Assembly (NCBI GenBank): GCA_022827345.1
Contig: JAJDTB010000050.1
Location: forward strand, 1-64,000
Source: Gemmatimonadota bacterium
Lineage (GTDB): Bacteria > Gemmatimonadota > Gemmatimonadetes > Longimicrobiales > Gaopeijiaceae
Direction: 5' to 3'
DNA length: 64,000 nt
Below are positions 8,500 through 17,982 of this stretch, in pieces (position 1 is the stretch's first letter; every line of letters starts with the position of its first letter). The translations under genes and the position numbers were made by a program. The notes beneath the pieces are model-generated. The model worked only from the letters and a program-made list of their open reading frames with translations, ran no database searches and was not told where the DNA came from.

Positions 8500-11400
8500 T
8501 CAAACCTTCGCCAGGCTCACCTTCCCCTTCCCGAACACCTTCTCCAGGGCCCGGATCGTGTCGCGGTCCGGCCTGACCTTCAGCGTGCGCGAACGCAGCC
8601 GCGGCGACCGAGTCCCGTTTACCGCGCCGACCACCACCTCGACCGGGGCCGCCCCTGCGCGCTCCTCCATAACCGCGCGGGCCTTCCCGAAAGCGCCCTC
8701 GGCAAGCTCCCCGTCCGGGTCCACCGCGATCCGCACCGCGATCCGGCCGCTGCCCGGCACCTGCTTGAGCGGTTCGGCCGCATCCAGGAACACCGGCGGG
8801 TCCTCCTCGTCGCGGTCCCGGTCGCTCACCTTGCCGCGCAGGAGGACCACCGCGTCGGTTTGCAGGGTGTCCCGGCAGGATTGCCAGACGTCCTTGAAGG
8901 CGAGCACCGTCGCCGTGCCCTGGAAGCTCTCGACGGTGACCTTGCCCCACTCCGAGCCGTCGCGCCTTGAGATCTGCCGCGCGACCGCGGTGACCACGCA
9001 CGCCATCTCGACCGTATTGCCCGCCCGCCGCTTGAGTGCGCCGGCATCCAGCTCGTCGAAGACGCGCACCACTTCGCGATAACGGTCGAGCGGATGCCCC
9101 GAGATGAAGAACCCCAGCGCTTCCTTCTCGCGGGCGAGGCGGTCGCGATCCTCCCACTCGGGCACGGTCGGGAGCTCCGGCTTCGGGCGCTCGACCCCCA
9201 TCGCCTCGCCGAAGAGCGACGCCTGCCCCATCTCCCTCTCCTGCAGGCGCGCCACCGCTTCGCCGAAGGCGGCGTCGAGCCCCGCCAGCATCTGCGCGCG
9301 GTGGCCGAACGAATCCAGCGCTCCGGACGCGATCAGCGCCTCGCAGGCGCGCTTGTTCAGGGCGCGCGTGTCGATGCGCTCGAGGAAGCCGAAGAGGCTT
9401 TCAAAGGGGCCGCCCTCCTCCCGCGCCGCCAGGATCGACTGCACGCCCGCGCTCCCCACGCCCCGCACGGCGCCCAGGCCGAAGCGGATGGTGGCGTCCC
9501 CGACCACAGTGAACTTCCAGCCGCTTTCGTTGACATCGGGGGGCAGGACCACCAGGCCGTCGTCCAGTCCCGGCAGGTGGCGCCCCAGGTCGCGGCACTC
9601 GCCGATGTACTTCACGACATCGTCGGTCTTGTCGAGCACCGACGAGAGCAGGGCGGCCATGAAGTCCGCGGGGTAGTAGCGCTTCAGCCACGCGGTCTTG
9701 TATGAGAGCAGCGAGTAGGCCGCGGAGTGCGACTTGTTGAAGCCGTAGCGGCCGAAGGTCTGGATCTGGTTGGCCAGTTCCGCGGCCGTGTGGCCAGCGA
9801 GCCCGCGGTCGACCACCCGCTCCTTGAAGCGCCCGAGCTCAGCCTCGATCAGCTCGGCGTCCTTCTTGCCCATCGCCTTCCGCAGCACGTCGGCCTCGCC
9901 CATGGAATAGCCGGCAAGGTCGTTCGCGATCAGGATCACCTGCTCCTGGTAGACGATGATTCCGTAGGTGGTGTCGAGGATGTGCTCGAGCCCCGGCGCC
10001 GGATAGGTCACATCCTGCCTGCCGAGCTTGCGCTGGATGTACTTGTCGGTCATTCCGGAATCGAGCGGTCCGGGGCGGATCAGCGCGTTCGTGGCGACGA
10101 GGTCGTCGAAGCGGTCGCAGCGCATCGCCCGCAGCTTGTCGAGCGCCAGGTTCGACTCGAACTGGAAGACGCCCGAGGTGCCGCCGCTGGCCAGCATCGC
10201 GTAGACGCCGGGGTCGTCGAGGGGGACGTCGTCCATGGCGTCCGACTGGAAGACCGCGCCCGTCTCCGGATGGCGGAACTCGCCGAGCCGTGCCTTCACC
10301 GAATGCACCGCGTCGTGGATGACAGTCAGCGTCTTGAGGCCCAGGAAGTCCATCTTGAGCATCCCGGCGTCCTCGAGGCAGTTCATGTCGTACTGCGTGA
10401 CGATGTCCGGCCCGTCCTCGCCATCGGCCCCGGCCGAGCCCCGGCTCCCGTTCCTCCCGCCCTTGGTCTGCGTGCAGATCGGCACGTAGTCCTGGAGCGG
10501 CCCCGGTGCGATCACCACGCCCGCCGCATGTACCGACGCGTGGCGCGACAGCCCTTCGAGCGTGACCGAGTAGTCGAAGAGGCGCTTGTGGCGCTCGTCG
10601 GACTCGTAGAGCGCCTTGACCTCGCGGAGCTTCTCCACGGCCTGCTGGACGGTGTAGGCCTGCCCCGGCTGGTTGGGGATCATCTTCGCGATCCGGTCGG
10701 TCTCGCCCACCTCGAAGCCGAGGACGCGGCCCACGTCCCGGATGACCGCGCGACTTTTCATGGTCCCGAAGGTCACGATCTGGCCGACGGCGTCGCGCCC
10801 GTACTTCCTGCGCACGTACTCGATCACCTCGCCCCTGCGCTCGTAGCAGAAGTCGATGTCGATGTCGGGCATCGAGATGCGGTCGGGATTGAGGAAGCGC
10901 TCGAAGATGAGGCCGTAGCCGATCGGATCGAGGTCGGTGATCCGCAGCGCGTAGGAGACGAGCGAACCCGCGGCCGATCCGCGGCCCGGACCGACGGGGA
11001 TGCCCTGTTCGCGCGCCCAGCGGATGAAGTCCCAGGTGATGAGGAAGTAGCCGGCGTAGCCCGTCTTGAGGATGACGTCGAGTTCGTAGCGCAGGCGTTC
11101 CTCGATCTCGTCGGGGAGGGGATCGCCGTAGCGCTCCCGGGCGCCGGCCTCGGCGAGGTGGACGAGGTAGTCGTTGTCGTCGCTGAAGGGGTCGGGGAGC
11201 GGGAAGCTCGGCAGGTGGTACTTCTTCTCGAAGGTGAGCGAGACCTCGTCGGCGATCTTCAGGGTGTTTTCGATGACGTCGGGGCGGTCCGGGAATGCCG
11301 CGGCCATCTCGTCGGGGCTTTTGAAGTAGAGGCCGTCGTCGTAGCGGAGGCGGTCCTCGTCGTCGTGGTTCTTGGCGGTGCCGATGCAGACGAGGATGTC

Positions 11401-12054
11401 GTGGGCGTGGTGATGCTCGTGCTGGAGGAAGTGGGCGTCGTTGGTTGCGACCACGGGGAGGCCCAGCTCTTCGGCCATCGCGAAGATCCGCCGGTTGTGT
11501 TCGGCCTGGCCGGGCGTGCCGTGGGCCTGCACCTCGAGGTAGTAGCGGTCGGGAAAGGTGTTCGCGTACCAGTCGGCGACCTCGCGCGCCATGTCGTCGT
11601 TGCCGGCCGTGAGGTGGCGCGCAACCTCGCCCGCCATGCACGCCGATGTGACGATCAGGCCGTCGGAATGCCGGGCCAGCGTCTCCCGGTCAAGGCGCGG
11701 GCGGTAGTAGAAGCCCTCGGTGTACCCGATCGACGACAGCTTGATGAGGTTGCGGTAGCCCTCCAGGTCCCGGGCCAGGACGACCAGGTGGTAGTGCGCC
11801 TTGCCCCCCTGGCCGGAGCGCGTCCGCTCACGCCGGTCGCCGGGCGCAACGTACGCCTCCATCCCGATGATCGGCTTGATGCTTTCCTTGCGCGCGATCT
11901 TCTGGAAGTTCCAGGCGCCGTACATGCACCCGTGGTCGGTGAGCGCCAGCGCCGGCATCTCGTATTCCTTCGACTTGCGAACCAGGTCCCGCAGGCGGTT
12001 CGCGCCGTCGAGGAGGGAGTATTCGGAGTGGGTGTGGAGGTGGACGAAGGACAA
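8500..12054 (-). CDS. dnaE: DNA polymerase III subunit alpha
   Basis: 1184 aa; PHP domain MSFVHLHTHSEYSLLDGANRL; PDIDIDFCYERRGEVI; GPGRGSAAGSLVSY; GRYGFNKSHSAAYSLLSYKTAWLK. Confidence 0.97.
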   Translation of the reverse strand: MSFVHLHTHSEYSLLDGANRLRDLVRKSKEYEMPALALTDHGCMYGAWNFQKIARKESIKPIIGMEAYVAPGDRRERTRSGQGGKAHYHLVVLARDLEGYRNLIKLSSIGYTEGFYYRPRLDRETLARHSDGLIVTSACMAGEVARHLTAGNDDMAREVADWYANTFPDRYYLEVQAHGTPGQAEHNRRIFAMAEELGLPVVATNDAHFLQHEHHHAHDILVCIGTAKNHDDEDRLRYDDGLYFKSPDEMAAAFPDRPDVIENTLKIADEVSLTFEKKYHLPSFPLPDPFSDDNDYLVHLAEAGARERYGDPLPDEIEERLRYELDVILKTGYAGYFLITWDFIRWAREQGIPVGPGRGSAAGSLVSYALRITDLDPIGYGLIFERFLNPDRISMPDIDIDFCYERRGEVIEYVRRKYGRDAVGQIVTFGTMKSRAVIRDVGRVLGFEVGETDRIAKMIPNQPGQAYTVQQAVEKLREVKALYESDERHKRLFDYSVTLEGLSRHASVHAAGVVIAPGPLQDYVPICTQTKGGRNGSRGSAGADGEDGPDIVTQYDMNCLEDAGMLKMDFLGLKTLTVIHDAVHSVKARLGEFRHPETGAVFQSDAMDDVPLDDPGVYAMLASGGTSGVFQFESNLALDKLRAMRCDRFDDLVATNALIRPGPLDSGMTDKYIQRKLGRQDVTYPAPGLEHILDTTYGIIVYQEQVILIANDLAGYSMGEADVLRKAMGKKDAELIEAELGRFKERVVDRGLAGHTAAELANQIQTFGRYGFNKSHSAAYSLLSYKTAWLKRYYPADFMAALLSSVLDKTDDVVKYIGECRDLGRHLPGLDDGLVVLPPDVNESGWKFTVVGDATIRFGLGAVRGVGSAGVQSILAAREEGGPFESLFGFLERIDTRALNKRACEALIASGALDSFGHRAQMLAGLDAAFGEAVARLQEREMGQASLFGEAMGVERPKPELPTVPEWEDRDRLAREKEALGFFISGHPLDRYREVVRVFDELDAGALKRRAGNTVEMACVVTAVARQISRRDGSEWGKVTVESFQGTATVLAFKDVWQSCRDTLQTDAVVLLRGKVSDRDRDEEDPPVFLDAAEPLKQVPGSGRIAVRIAVDPDGELAEGAFGKARAVMEERAGAAPVEVVVGAVNGTRSPRLRSRTLKVRPDRDTIRALEKVFGKGKVSLAKV

Positions 12055-12060
12055 CGGCCG

Positions 12061-13554
12061 CTAGCGCCTCGTCATGATCGTGTAGCCGGCTCCGGTGTCG
12101 TAGCGAAGCGTCGTCGCGGCCTCGCCGCTGCCTTCGAAGGTCAGCAGGGCCTCGCCCTGGCTGAAGGTCATGCCGCCCCGGAAGTCGAGGTTGTTGGCCT
12201 CCTGACCTTCCTCCGGGATCTCCTGGTCGGCCATCATGATCATGGTTGCGGTGAGGCCGTCTTCGCCCGCCGCGATGCGGACGGCCGCCTGGCCGGCTCG
12301 GGCGGGCCCGCCGTACACCCCTTCGAACCAGGCCGGGTCGCCGTCGAATTCGAGCGGTTCCGGGGTGGCGTCGCCGACCATCGCTTCGATGATCTGCCGC
12401 GCCAGGTCGGCGGGACTGGGTGGCCCGGCGGTGTTTACCAGGACCACGACCGCGAGGTCTTCGTCGGGGAGGTAGAGCGATTCGGAGAGGAAGCCGTTGA
12501 TGCCGCCGCCGTGATGGATCGCACTGTGCCCCCTGATGTCGCTGACGGCGATGCCGAGGGCGTAGCGGAGCCTGGTCCCGTCGTTGAGGTCGCCGGGTTC
12601 GATCAGCTGCGCGTAGGACTCGTCGGTGAGCACTTCGCCGCCATGCAGCGCGCCGAGCCAGGTCGCCAGGTCACCCGCGCTGGAGCAGAGCGAGCCCGCG
12701 GCGAAGGGGATGTTGTGGACGATGAATCCCTTGTGCACCAGTCCGTTCTCATCGACGTCGTAGCCGGTGACCTTGCCCTCGTGGATCTCGGTCTCGCTGC
12801 AGTAGTGGGAGTGGTCCATCCCCAGGGGCGCGAAGATCCGCTGCTCCACATAGTCCTCGTAGCTCATGTCCGAGGCGTCCTCAAGGATCATGCCCGCGAG
12901 GTAGAAGGCGGAGTTGTTGTAGATCTCGTGCTCACCGGTCGCGAAATCGAAGGGGTGGGCGGCGACCAGCGCGAGCAGGCTGTCGCGGGGGACGCGCCGC
13001 ACGAAGTAGGGCCGGGCCTCCGCCATTTCGGTGTAGCCGCGGATCCCCGAGGTGTGGTCGAGGAGCTCACGCACCGTGATGCGGTTCCCCTGGGTCGGAA
13101 AGTCGGGGAGGTAGTCGGCCATGTCCGCATCGAGGTCCACGAGGCCCTGTTCCTGCATCTGGAGAAGCCCCGCCGACGTGAACTGCTTGGTGACCGAGCC
13201 GATCTCGTACATCGCGTCGGCGGGAGTGGGGACCCGCAGTTCGACATTCGCCCAGCCGTAGCCCCGAATCGCCACCGTTTCGCCGCCGTGCACGACAGCG
13301 ACCGACGCGCCGGCGATCTGACCTTCCCGCACCGGCGCCATCATGATCTCGTCGATCGCCTCGACGTGCGCCGCGTGGCCGGGGTTGCCGTAACCGACCC
13401 CTTCAGCCCCGTGTTCGCCCACGCTGCCTCCGGCGCTTGCGTCGCCTGCCGGCGCCGTGCAGCTCGAGGCTAGCACCACCAGCGCGAAGAAGGCGGCGAT
13501 CGGGTGGGCGAGTTGGCCCAAGTGGCAGGTGCTGCCTGGTTGCTCGTGCTGCAT
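12061..13554 (-). CDS. serine hydrolase, class C beta-lactamase family
   Basis: SVTK, YNN and HHGGG motifs; lipoprotein-like signal ...LASSCTAPAG. Confidence 0.88.
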   Translation of the reverse strand: MQHEQPGSTCHLGQLAHPIAAFFALVVLASSCTAPAGDASAGGSVGEHGAEGVGYGNPGHAAHVEAIDEIMMAPVREGQIAGASVAVVHGGETVAIRGYGWANVELRVPTPADAMYEIGSVTKQFTSAGLLQMQEQGLVDLDADMADYLPDFPTQGNRITVRELLDHTSGIRGYTEMAEARPYFVRRVPRDSLLALVAAHPFDFATGEHEIYNNSAFYLAGMILEDASDMSYEDYVEQRIFAPLGMDHSHYCSETEIHEGKVTGYDVDENGLVHKGFIVHNIPFAAGSLCSSAGDLATWLGALHGGEVLTDESYAQLIEPGDLNDGTRLRYALGIAVSDIRGHSAIHHGGGINGFLSESLYLPDEDLAVVVLVNTAGPPSPADLARQIIEAMVGDATPEPLEFDGDPAWFEGVYGGPARAGQAAVRIAAGEDGLTATMIMMADQEIPEEGQEANNLDFRGGMTFSQGEALLTFEGSGEAATTLRYDTGAGYTIMTRR

Positions 13555-13562
13555 GATTACCC

Positions 13563-14603
13563 CTACTCGATGCAATTGAATGAATTCAGGATTTCTTCGA
13601 GCTGAATCATGTACTCGTACTTGTCGCGGGAAGGCGCGTAGAGCCAGGCGTCGATCATGTACATGCGCTGCTGGCCCGCACAGGTGATTGCCCGGGTGAT
13701 GAACGGGCCGGCGGCCGGATACGAATCGGGCGGATTCTGCCAGACGGCCTGGACCCTGTAGACCGGCCTGCCCCGATGCTCGGCCGGCCCCGCGATGATC
13801 ACCTCGCGGTTCAAGACCTGGGGATAGTCGTAGTATTGGTCGACGACCCTTGCTCTCCACTCCAGCAGCGCCTCCTCGCCGATCCCCTCGGGGACCGGGC
13901 TCTGCCAGGTGACGGAGATCTGGCGGATCAGTTCCGACGGGTCCGGGTTGTCGTTGCGGAAGATGTGCACGGAGTCCTGCAGGCTGTATCGGTAGACCTC
14001 GGGCACGAGAAGGCTGAACCCGTGATCGTCCCTGAGGGTCCTGACGAGCGCCGTGTCCGGCCCCGTCACGAACATTCGGGCGAGCACCCATTCCCGGAAC
14101 TGGCTGTCGTAGACTGCGGCGAGTTCCGGGAGTATTCGCTCGACCACCCGGGCATCCTCGTCCAGGTCGGTGTCCTCTTCCAGGATGATCAGGTTGACGA
14201 GCTGTTCGCGTCCCCACACTTCCTCGACCTGAATGAGCTGCGGCGGAGCGACGGGCTCGTCCAGTTCGGCCAGCGGCGCTGCCATCCACGGGTCCGACAC
14301 CTTGCCGATGAGCAACAGCTGTCGAAGCCGGCGCAGTCGGGCCCAGGCCTCGTCGGCGGGCTCCTGGTAGCTGACCCGGAAGGTGCGTTCGTCCCGAACG
14401 GTGAAGACCGTGGGGCCGAGGATCGACAGGGCGGCGGGACCCACGTCGTCCCACAGCTCCGGCGAGGCGGTCACCACGATGGCGTGGACGTCGCCCATTG
14501 CCAGGGGCAGGGTGTCGCAGGCCCCCGAGCCGAGGACCACGCCGCCCGCCAGGGCGACTGCAGCCATCCGGTTTCCTGATACTCGGCTGCGCATATGCTT
14601 CAT
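13563..14603 (-). CDS. DUF4837 family lipoprotein
   Basis: Lipobox-like GSGACDTLPLA; long ORF, resembles DUF4837 (LPEVYRYSLQDSVHIFRNDNPDPSELIRQISVTWQ). Confidence 0.65.
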   Translation of the reverse strand: MKHMRSRVSGNRMAAVALAGGVVLGSGACDTLPLAMGDVHAIVVTASPELWDDVGPAALSILGPTVFTVRDERTFRVSYQEPADEAWARLRRLRQLLLIGKVSDPWMAAPLAELDEPVAPPQLIQVEEVWGREQLVNLIILEEDTDLDEDARVVERILPELAAVYDSQFREWVLARMFVTGPDTALVRTLRDDHGFSLLVPEVYRYSLQDSVHIFRNDNPDPSELIRQISVTWQSPVPEGIGEEALLEWRARVVDQYYDYPQVLNREVIIAGPAEHRGRPVYRVQAVWQNPPDSYPAAGPFITRAITCAGQQRMYMIDAWLYAPSRDKYEYMIQLEEILNSFNCIE

Positions 14604-14679
14604 TCCCCTATATTGGAAATTCGAGCCGGCGCGAGGTGTGCCGGACAGATAGACTAAAGCACTGGAGGGGCTCCGGTCC

Positions 14680-15204
14680 ATGGCGCGGCAATCACTCCCA
14701 CTGGCGCACACACTCCTCGTCCTTGTCGCAGCTGGCCTGCCGCTCGCCGGGTGCGCTTCCGGCGGTGTGTCCGAAGCCCCCGCAGATCCGGCCGGGTCTG
14801 CCGCTCCGGCCCCCGAAGACGCGCCCGCCGCACCCGCCGCCGAAACACCGGACCCCCCTCCTGATGCTACACCTGAAACTCCTCCAGGTGGCATCTTCAC
14901 CAACGCGCAGGCGCGGCGGGGGCGCACCGCCTTCGACGAGGTCTGCTCCGAGTGCCACACCACGAGCGAGTTCCGCGGCCGCACCTTTCAGCGCACCTGG
15001 GGACGGCGCACGGTCTACTCGTTCTTCCGCACCATCCGCTCCACCATGCCCGACGACAATCCGGGGGGACTCGAAGAGCAGATCTACCTCGATGTCGTCT
15101 CGTACATTCTGAGCATGAACGGACACGACGGCGGGGCGGCCGAGCTGGGTGCGGATTCGCCCATGCGCGAGGTTCGCATCGCGCCGCCGGAATCGTCGCG
15201 TTGA
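14680..15204 (+). CDS. c-type cytochrome lipoprotein
   Basis: Lipobox LAGCASGG, Pro/Ala linker, heme motif CSECH, distal Met region YILSMNGHDGG. Confidence 0.82.
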   Translation: MARQSLPLAHTLLVLVAAGLPLAGCASGGVSEAPADPAGSAAPAPEDAPAAPAAETPDPPPDATPETPPGGIFTNAQARRGRTAFDEVCSECHTTSEFRGRTFQRTWGRRTVYSFFRTIRSTMPDDNPGGLEEQIYLDVVSYILSMNGHDGGAAELGADSPMREVRIAPPESSR

Positions 15205-16589
15205 GCCGGGTGGACGGCGGAGGGGGTCGGGAGCCCCTTGCGGATGCGTCTGCGGCGCGGGTCGCTGGGAAGCGGAGAGCGGTAGACCGCCGCCGTTTCA
15301 TGAAGGCGGCCGCGGCGGGAGCGGGCGCCATCCTCGCGGGAGCCCGACCCCAGGCGGCCGGTGCGGATGCGCCATCCGCCAGCCCCGGCCCGGCTGCGAC
15401 CTCCGCCCCCTGGGTGCGCACCCGCCAGACCCCCGATATCGCCGTCGTCGGTGCCGGTGCCTTCGGTGCCTGGACCGCGCTCCACCTCCAGCAGTCCGGC
15501 GCGCAGGTTACCCTCGTCGACCAGTACGGCCCTGCCAATTCCCGCGCGACCTCGGGCGGTGAAACCCGGGGCGTCCGCACCGGATATGGCGGCCATCCCC
15601 ACGAGCTCCTGTGGATGAGTTGGGCCAAGCGCGCCATCGAGAAGTGGAACGCATGGGACGAACAGTGGCAGGACATGCTCCTGCCGCGCGTCTTCTTCAC
15701 CACCTCGGACCTGATCATGCGGGACGAGTGGACGGACTTCATGGAGGACACGCGCAGGAATTGGGACGAATTGGGCATCCGCCACGAGGTCATCGACGCG
15801 GACGAGGTCCGGCGGCGCTGGCCCGTCATCGACGTGACGGACATCACGGTCGCGCTCCGGGAAGAGGACGCGGGCGTTGTGCGGGCCCGCCGCGCAATTG
15901 AGTCCGTCGCGCGGGTGTTCGAGCACGAAGGCGGCCAGGTGCGGATCGCGCGGGCCGGGATGGGCGGCGCGACCAACCGCAGGCTCAACGCGCTTGGCCT
16001 TCAGCCAGGCGACGATCTCTCCGCCGGGACCTATGTCTTCGCCCTTGGACCCTGGTTCCCCAAAGCCTTCCCGGAACTGATGGGCGACCGGGTGCGCATC
16101 CCCATCGGGCATGTCGTCTACTTTCGTACCCCGCCCGGGGACAACAGCTACAGCTATCCCAACCTGCCCAGCTACAACTTCCCCGGCGTGACCGGCTGGC
16201 CGGCGCTCGGCTCCGACAACCGCGGCTTCCGCGTCAGGACCGGCGGACGGGGCGGGGAGAACGATCCCGACACCAGCCGCCGCTGGCTCGAACCGGATGA
16301 GCTGGAGCGGCCGCGCGCCTTCGTGGCCCAGCGTTTCCCCGGGCTGGCGAACGCGCCGATCAGCGAGACGCGCGCCTGCCACTACGAGATCTCGACCACC
16401 CGCAATTTCTTCTTCGACCACCACCCGGACTACGACAACGTCTGGTTCGCCGGGGGAGGATCGGCCGAGGGGTTCAAGTTCGGGCCCGTGATCGGCGAGT
16501 ACCTGGCCGGCAGGGTACTCGGGACCGAGACCGACGCGGAGCTGATCGAGGCGTTCCGCCTGTGGGTGGAGGAGCCCGAGGGGCGCTGA
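15201..16589 (+). CDS. Tat-exported FAD-dependent oxidoreductase (DAO / sarcosine oxidase-like)
   Basis: RRRFMKAAAAGAGAILAGA Tat-like signal; DIAVVGAGAFGAWTALHLQQSGAQVTLVDQ Rossmann motif; TTG start overlapping the previous stop is my best guess. Confidence 0.8.
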   Translation: MSRVDGGGGREPLADASAARVAGKRRAVDRRRFMKAAAAGAGAILAGARPQAAGADAPSASPGPAATSAPWVRTRQTPDIAVVGAGAFGAWTALHLQQSGAQVTLVDQYGPANSRATSGGETRGVRTGYGGHPHELLWMSWAKRAIEKWNAWDEQWQDMLLPRVFFTTSDLIMRDEWTDFMEDTRRNWDELGIRHEVIDADEVRRRWPVIDVTDITVALREEDAGVVRARRAIESVARVFEHEGGQVRIARAGMGGATNRRLNALGLQPGDDLSAGTYVFALGPWFPKAFPELMGDRVRIPIGHVVYFRTPPGDNSYSYPNLPSYNFPGVTGWPALGSDNRGFRVRTGGRGGENDPDTSRRWLEPDELERPRAFVAQRFPGLANAPISETRACHYEISTTRNFFFDHHPDYDNVWFAGGGSAEGFKFGPVIGEYLAGRVLGTETDAELIEAFRLWVEEPEGR

Positions 16590-16657
16590 TAGGGGCACGA
16601 AGATGCTGACAGGGGGTCGGCGGGTGTCCCAAGGGATATGTGTGGACGGATCGTTTC

Positions 16658-16690
16658 GTGAAAATCCGCAATTGACTTGAGGATTTTCAC
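16658..16690. promoter_or_regulatory. inverted repeat GTGAAAATCC-N13-GGATTTTCAC overlapping a putative promoter of the ATPase gene
   Basis: Perfect 10-bp arms; TTGACT (16672-16677), 16 bp, TACTGT (16694-16699), ATG at 16705. Confidence 0.6.
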
Positions 16691-16704
16691 GTTTACTGTT
16701 CTCC

Positions 16705-17916
16705 ATGCTCATCGACCGACCAACACCCATCGAGCGGATTCACCAGGCGCTTTCGGCCCATCCGGTCGCAGCCCTGACCGGACCGCGGCAGTGCGGCAAG
16801 ACCGCGCTGGCCCGGGAAATCGCCGCCCGCGCGGAGCAAGCCACATACTTCGATCTCGAAGAGCCTTCGCACCGCCGCCGCCTGGCCACCCCCGAACAGG
16901 CACTCGGCCGACTCCAGGGGCTTGTCGTCATTGACGGAGTGCAGCGGTCGTCCATGCTCCTGCGGACGGTCCGGATTCTGGTGGACTGGACCGGCAACGC
17001 GGCGCGCTTCCTCCTGGTCGGTAGCGCGGCACACTCGTGGAACAAGCGTGTGTCGGAGTATCTGGCGGGCCGCGTCGGACTGGTGGATCTGGGCGGTCTC
17101 GACCTGGGCGAGGTGCCGCCGGCCGATTGGCGAAGGCTGTGGCTGCGCGGCGGTTTCCCGCGGTCCTACCTCGCGAATCTCGACGGCTCGGTGACCTGGA
17201 GGCGGGACTACATCCGCACCTTCCTGGAGCGGGATCTGCCGCAGCTCGGGATCACCATCCCCGCGGAACGGCTGCGGCGCTTCTGGACCATGATCGCCCA
17301 CTCTCACGGTCAGGTCTCGAACGCCGCGGAACTCGCCCGCTCCCTCGGAACCAGCGCAGGGACGGCCCGAAACTACCTGGACCTTTTCGTCGGGACGCGC
17401 ATGGTTCGGCTGTTGCCGCCGTGGTTTGAGAACATCCGGAAGCGCCAGGTGAAGTCGCCCCGGGTTTATGTCCGTGACACCGGCATCCTGCACACCCTCC
17501 TCGGCCTGGCCGGCGAGGAGGACGTCGCGGGCCATCCCAAGGTCGGGGCGTCATTCGAGGGGTTCGCGATCGCACAGCTCCTGGCGGCGTTCGACTCGCG
17601 GGACGCCCGTTTCTGGAGAACACACGGAGGCGTGGAGCTGGCGCTGCTCGTCCGTCACCGGGGAGCGCGTTTCGGCTTCGAGTGCCAGTTCGCGGATGCA
17701 CCCGTCGCAACCCGCCGGATGCGGACGGCGCTTCGCGATCTGGCGCTCGATCACATGTGGATCGTGTATCCGGGGGAGGAGGTCTATCGTGTGGACGACC
17801 GGATATCGGTGCTCCCCGTCTCGCATGTTCAGGACAAGGCCCGGGAACTGATGCGGCGCCTGATGGAGGACGGGCGGCCATGGAATGACGGCATTCCGTT
17901 TCATCGGTACATTTGA
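16705..17916 (+). CDS. AAA (AAA_14) ATPase with DUF4143 C-terminal domain
   Basis: Walker A GPRQCGKTALAR; YFDLEEPSHRRRL; LWLRGGFPRSYLA; WRRDYIRTFLERDLPQLGI; FEGFAIAQLLA; FWRTHGGVELALLV. Confidence 0.88.
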   Translation: MLIDRPTPIERIHQALSAHPVAALTGPRQCGKTALAREIAARAEQATYFDLEEPSHRRRLATPEQALGRLQGLVVIDGVQRSSMLLRTVRILVDWTGNAARFLLVGSAAHSWNKRVSEYLAGRVGLVDLGGLDLGEVPPADWRRLWLRGGFPRSYLANLDGSVTWRRDYIRTFLERDLPQLGITIPAERLRRFWTMIAHSHGQVSNAAELARSLGTSAGTARNYLDLFVGTRMVRLLPPWFENIRKRQVKSPRVYVRDTGILHTLLGLAGEEDVAGHPKVGASFEGFAIAQLLAAFDSRDARFWRTHGGVELALLVRHRGARFGFECQFADAPVATRRMRTALRDLALDHMWIVYPGEEVYRVDDRISVLPVSHVQDKARELMRRLMEDGRPWNDGIPFHRYI

Positions 17917-17982
17917 TTCTGACGGTCCGGTCGACACGGGCCGCCGAATTGAAAGCCTGCAAATGAGGACCTGGGAAGCACG

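Noticed and set aside
9727-13473. 1248-aa + strand ORF
   Set aside because: Lies antisense to dnaE and the adjacent serine hydrolase; Val/Glu/Arg/His-rich composition is the usual high-GC antisense artefact.
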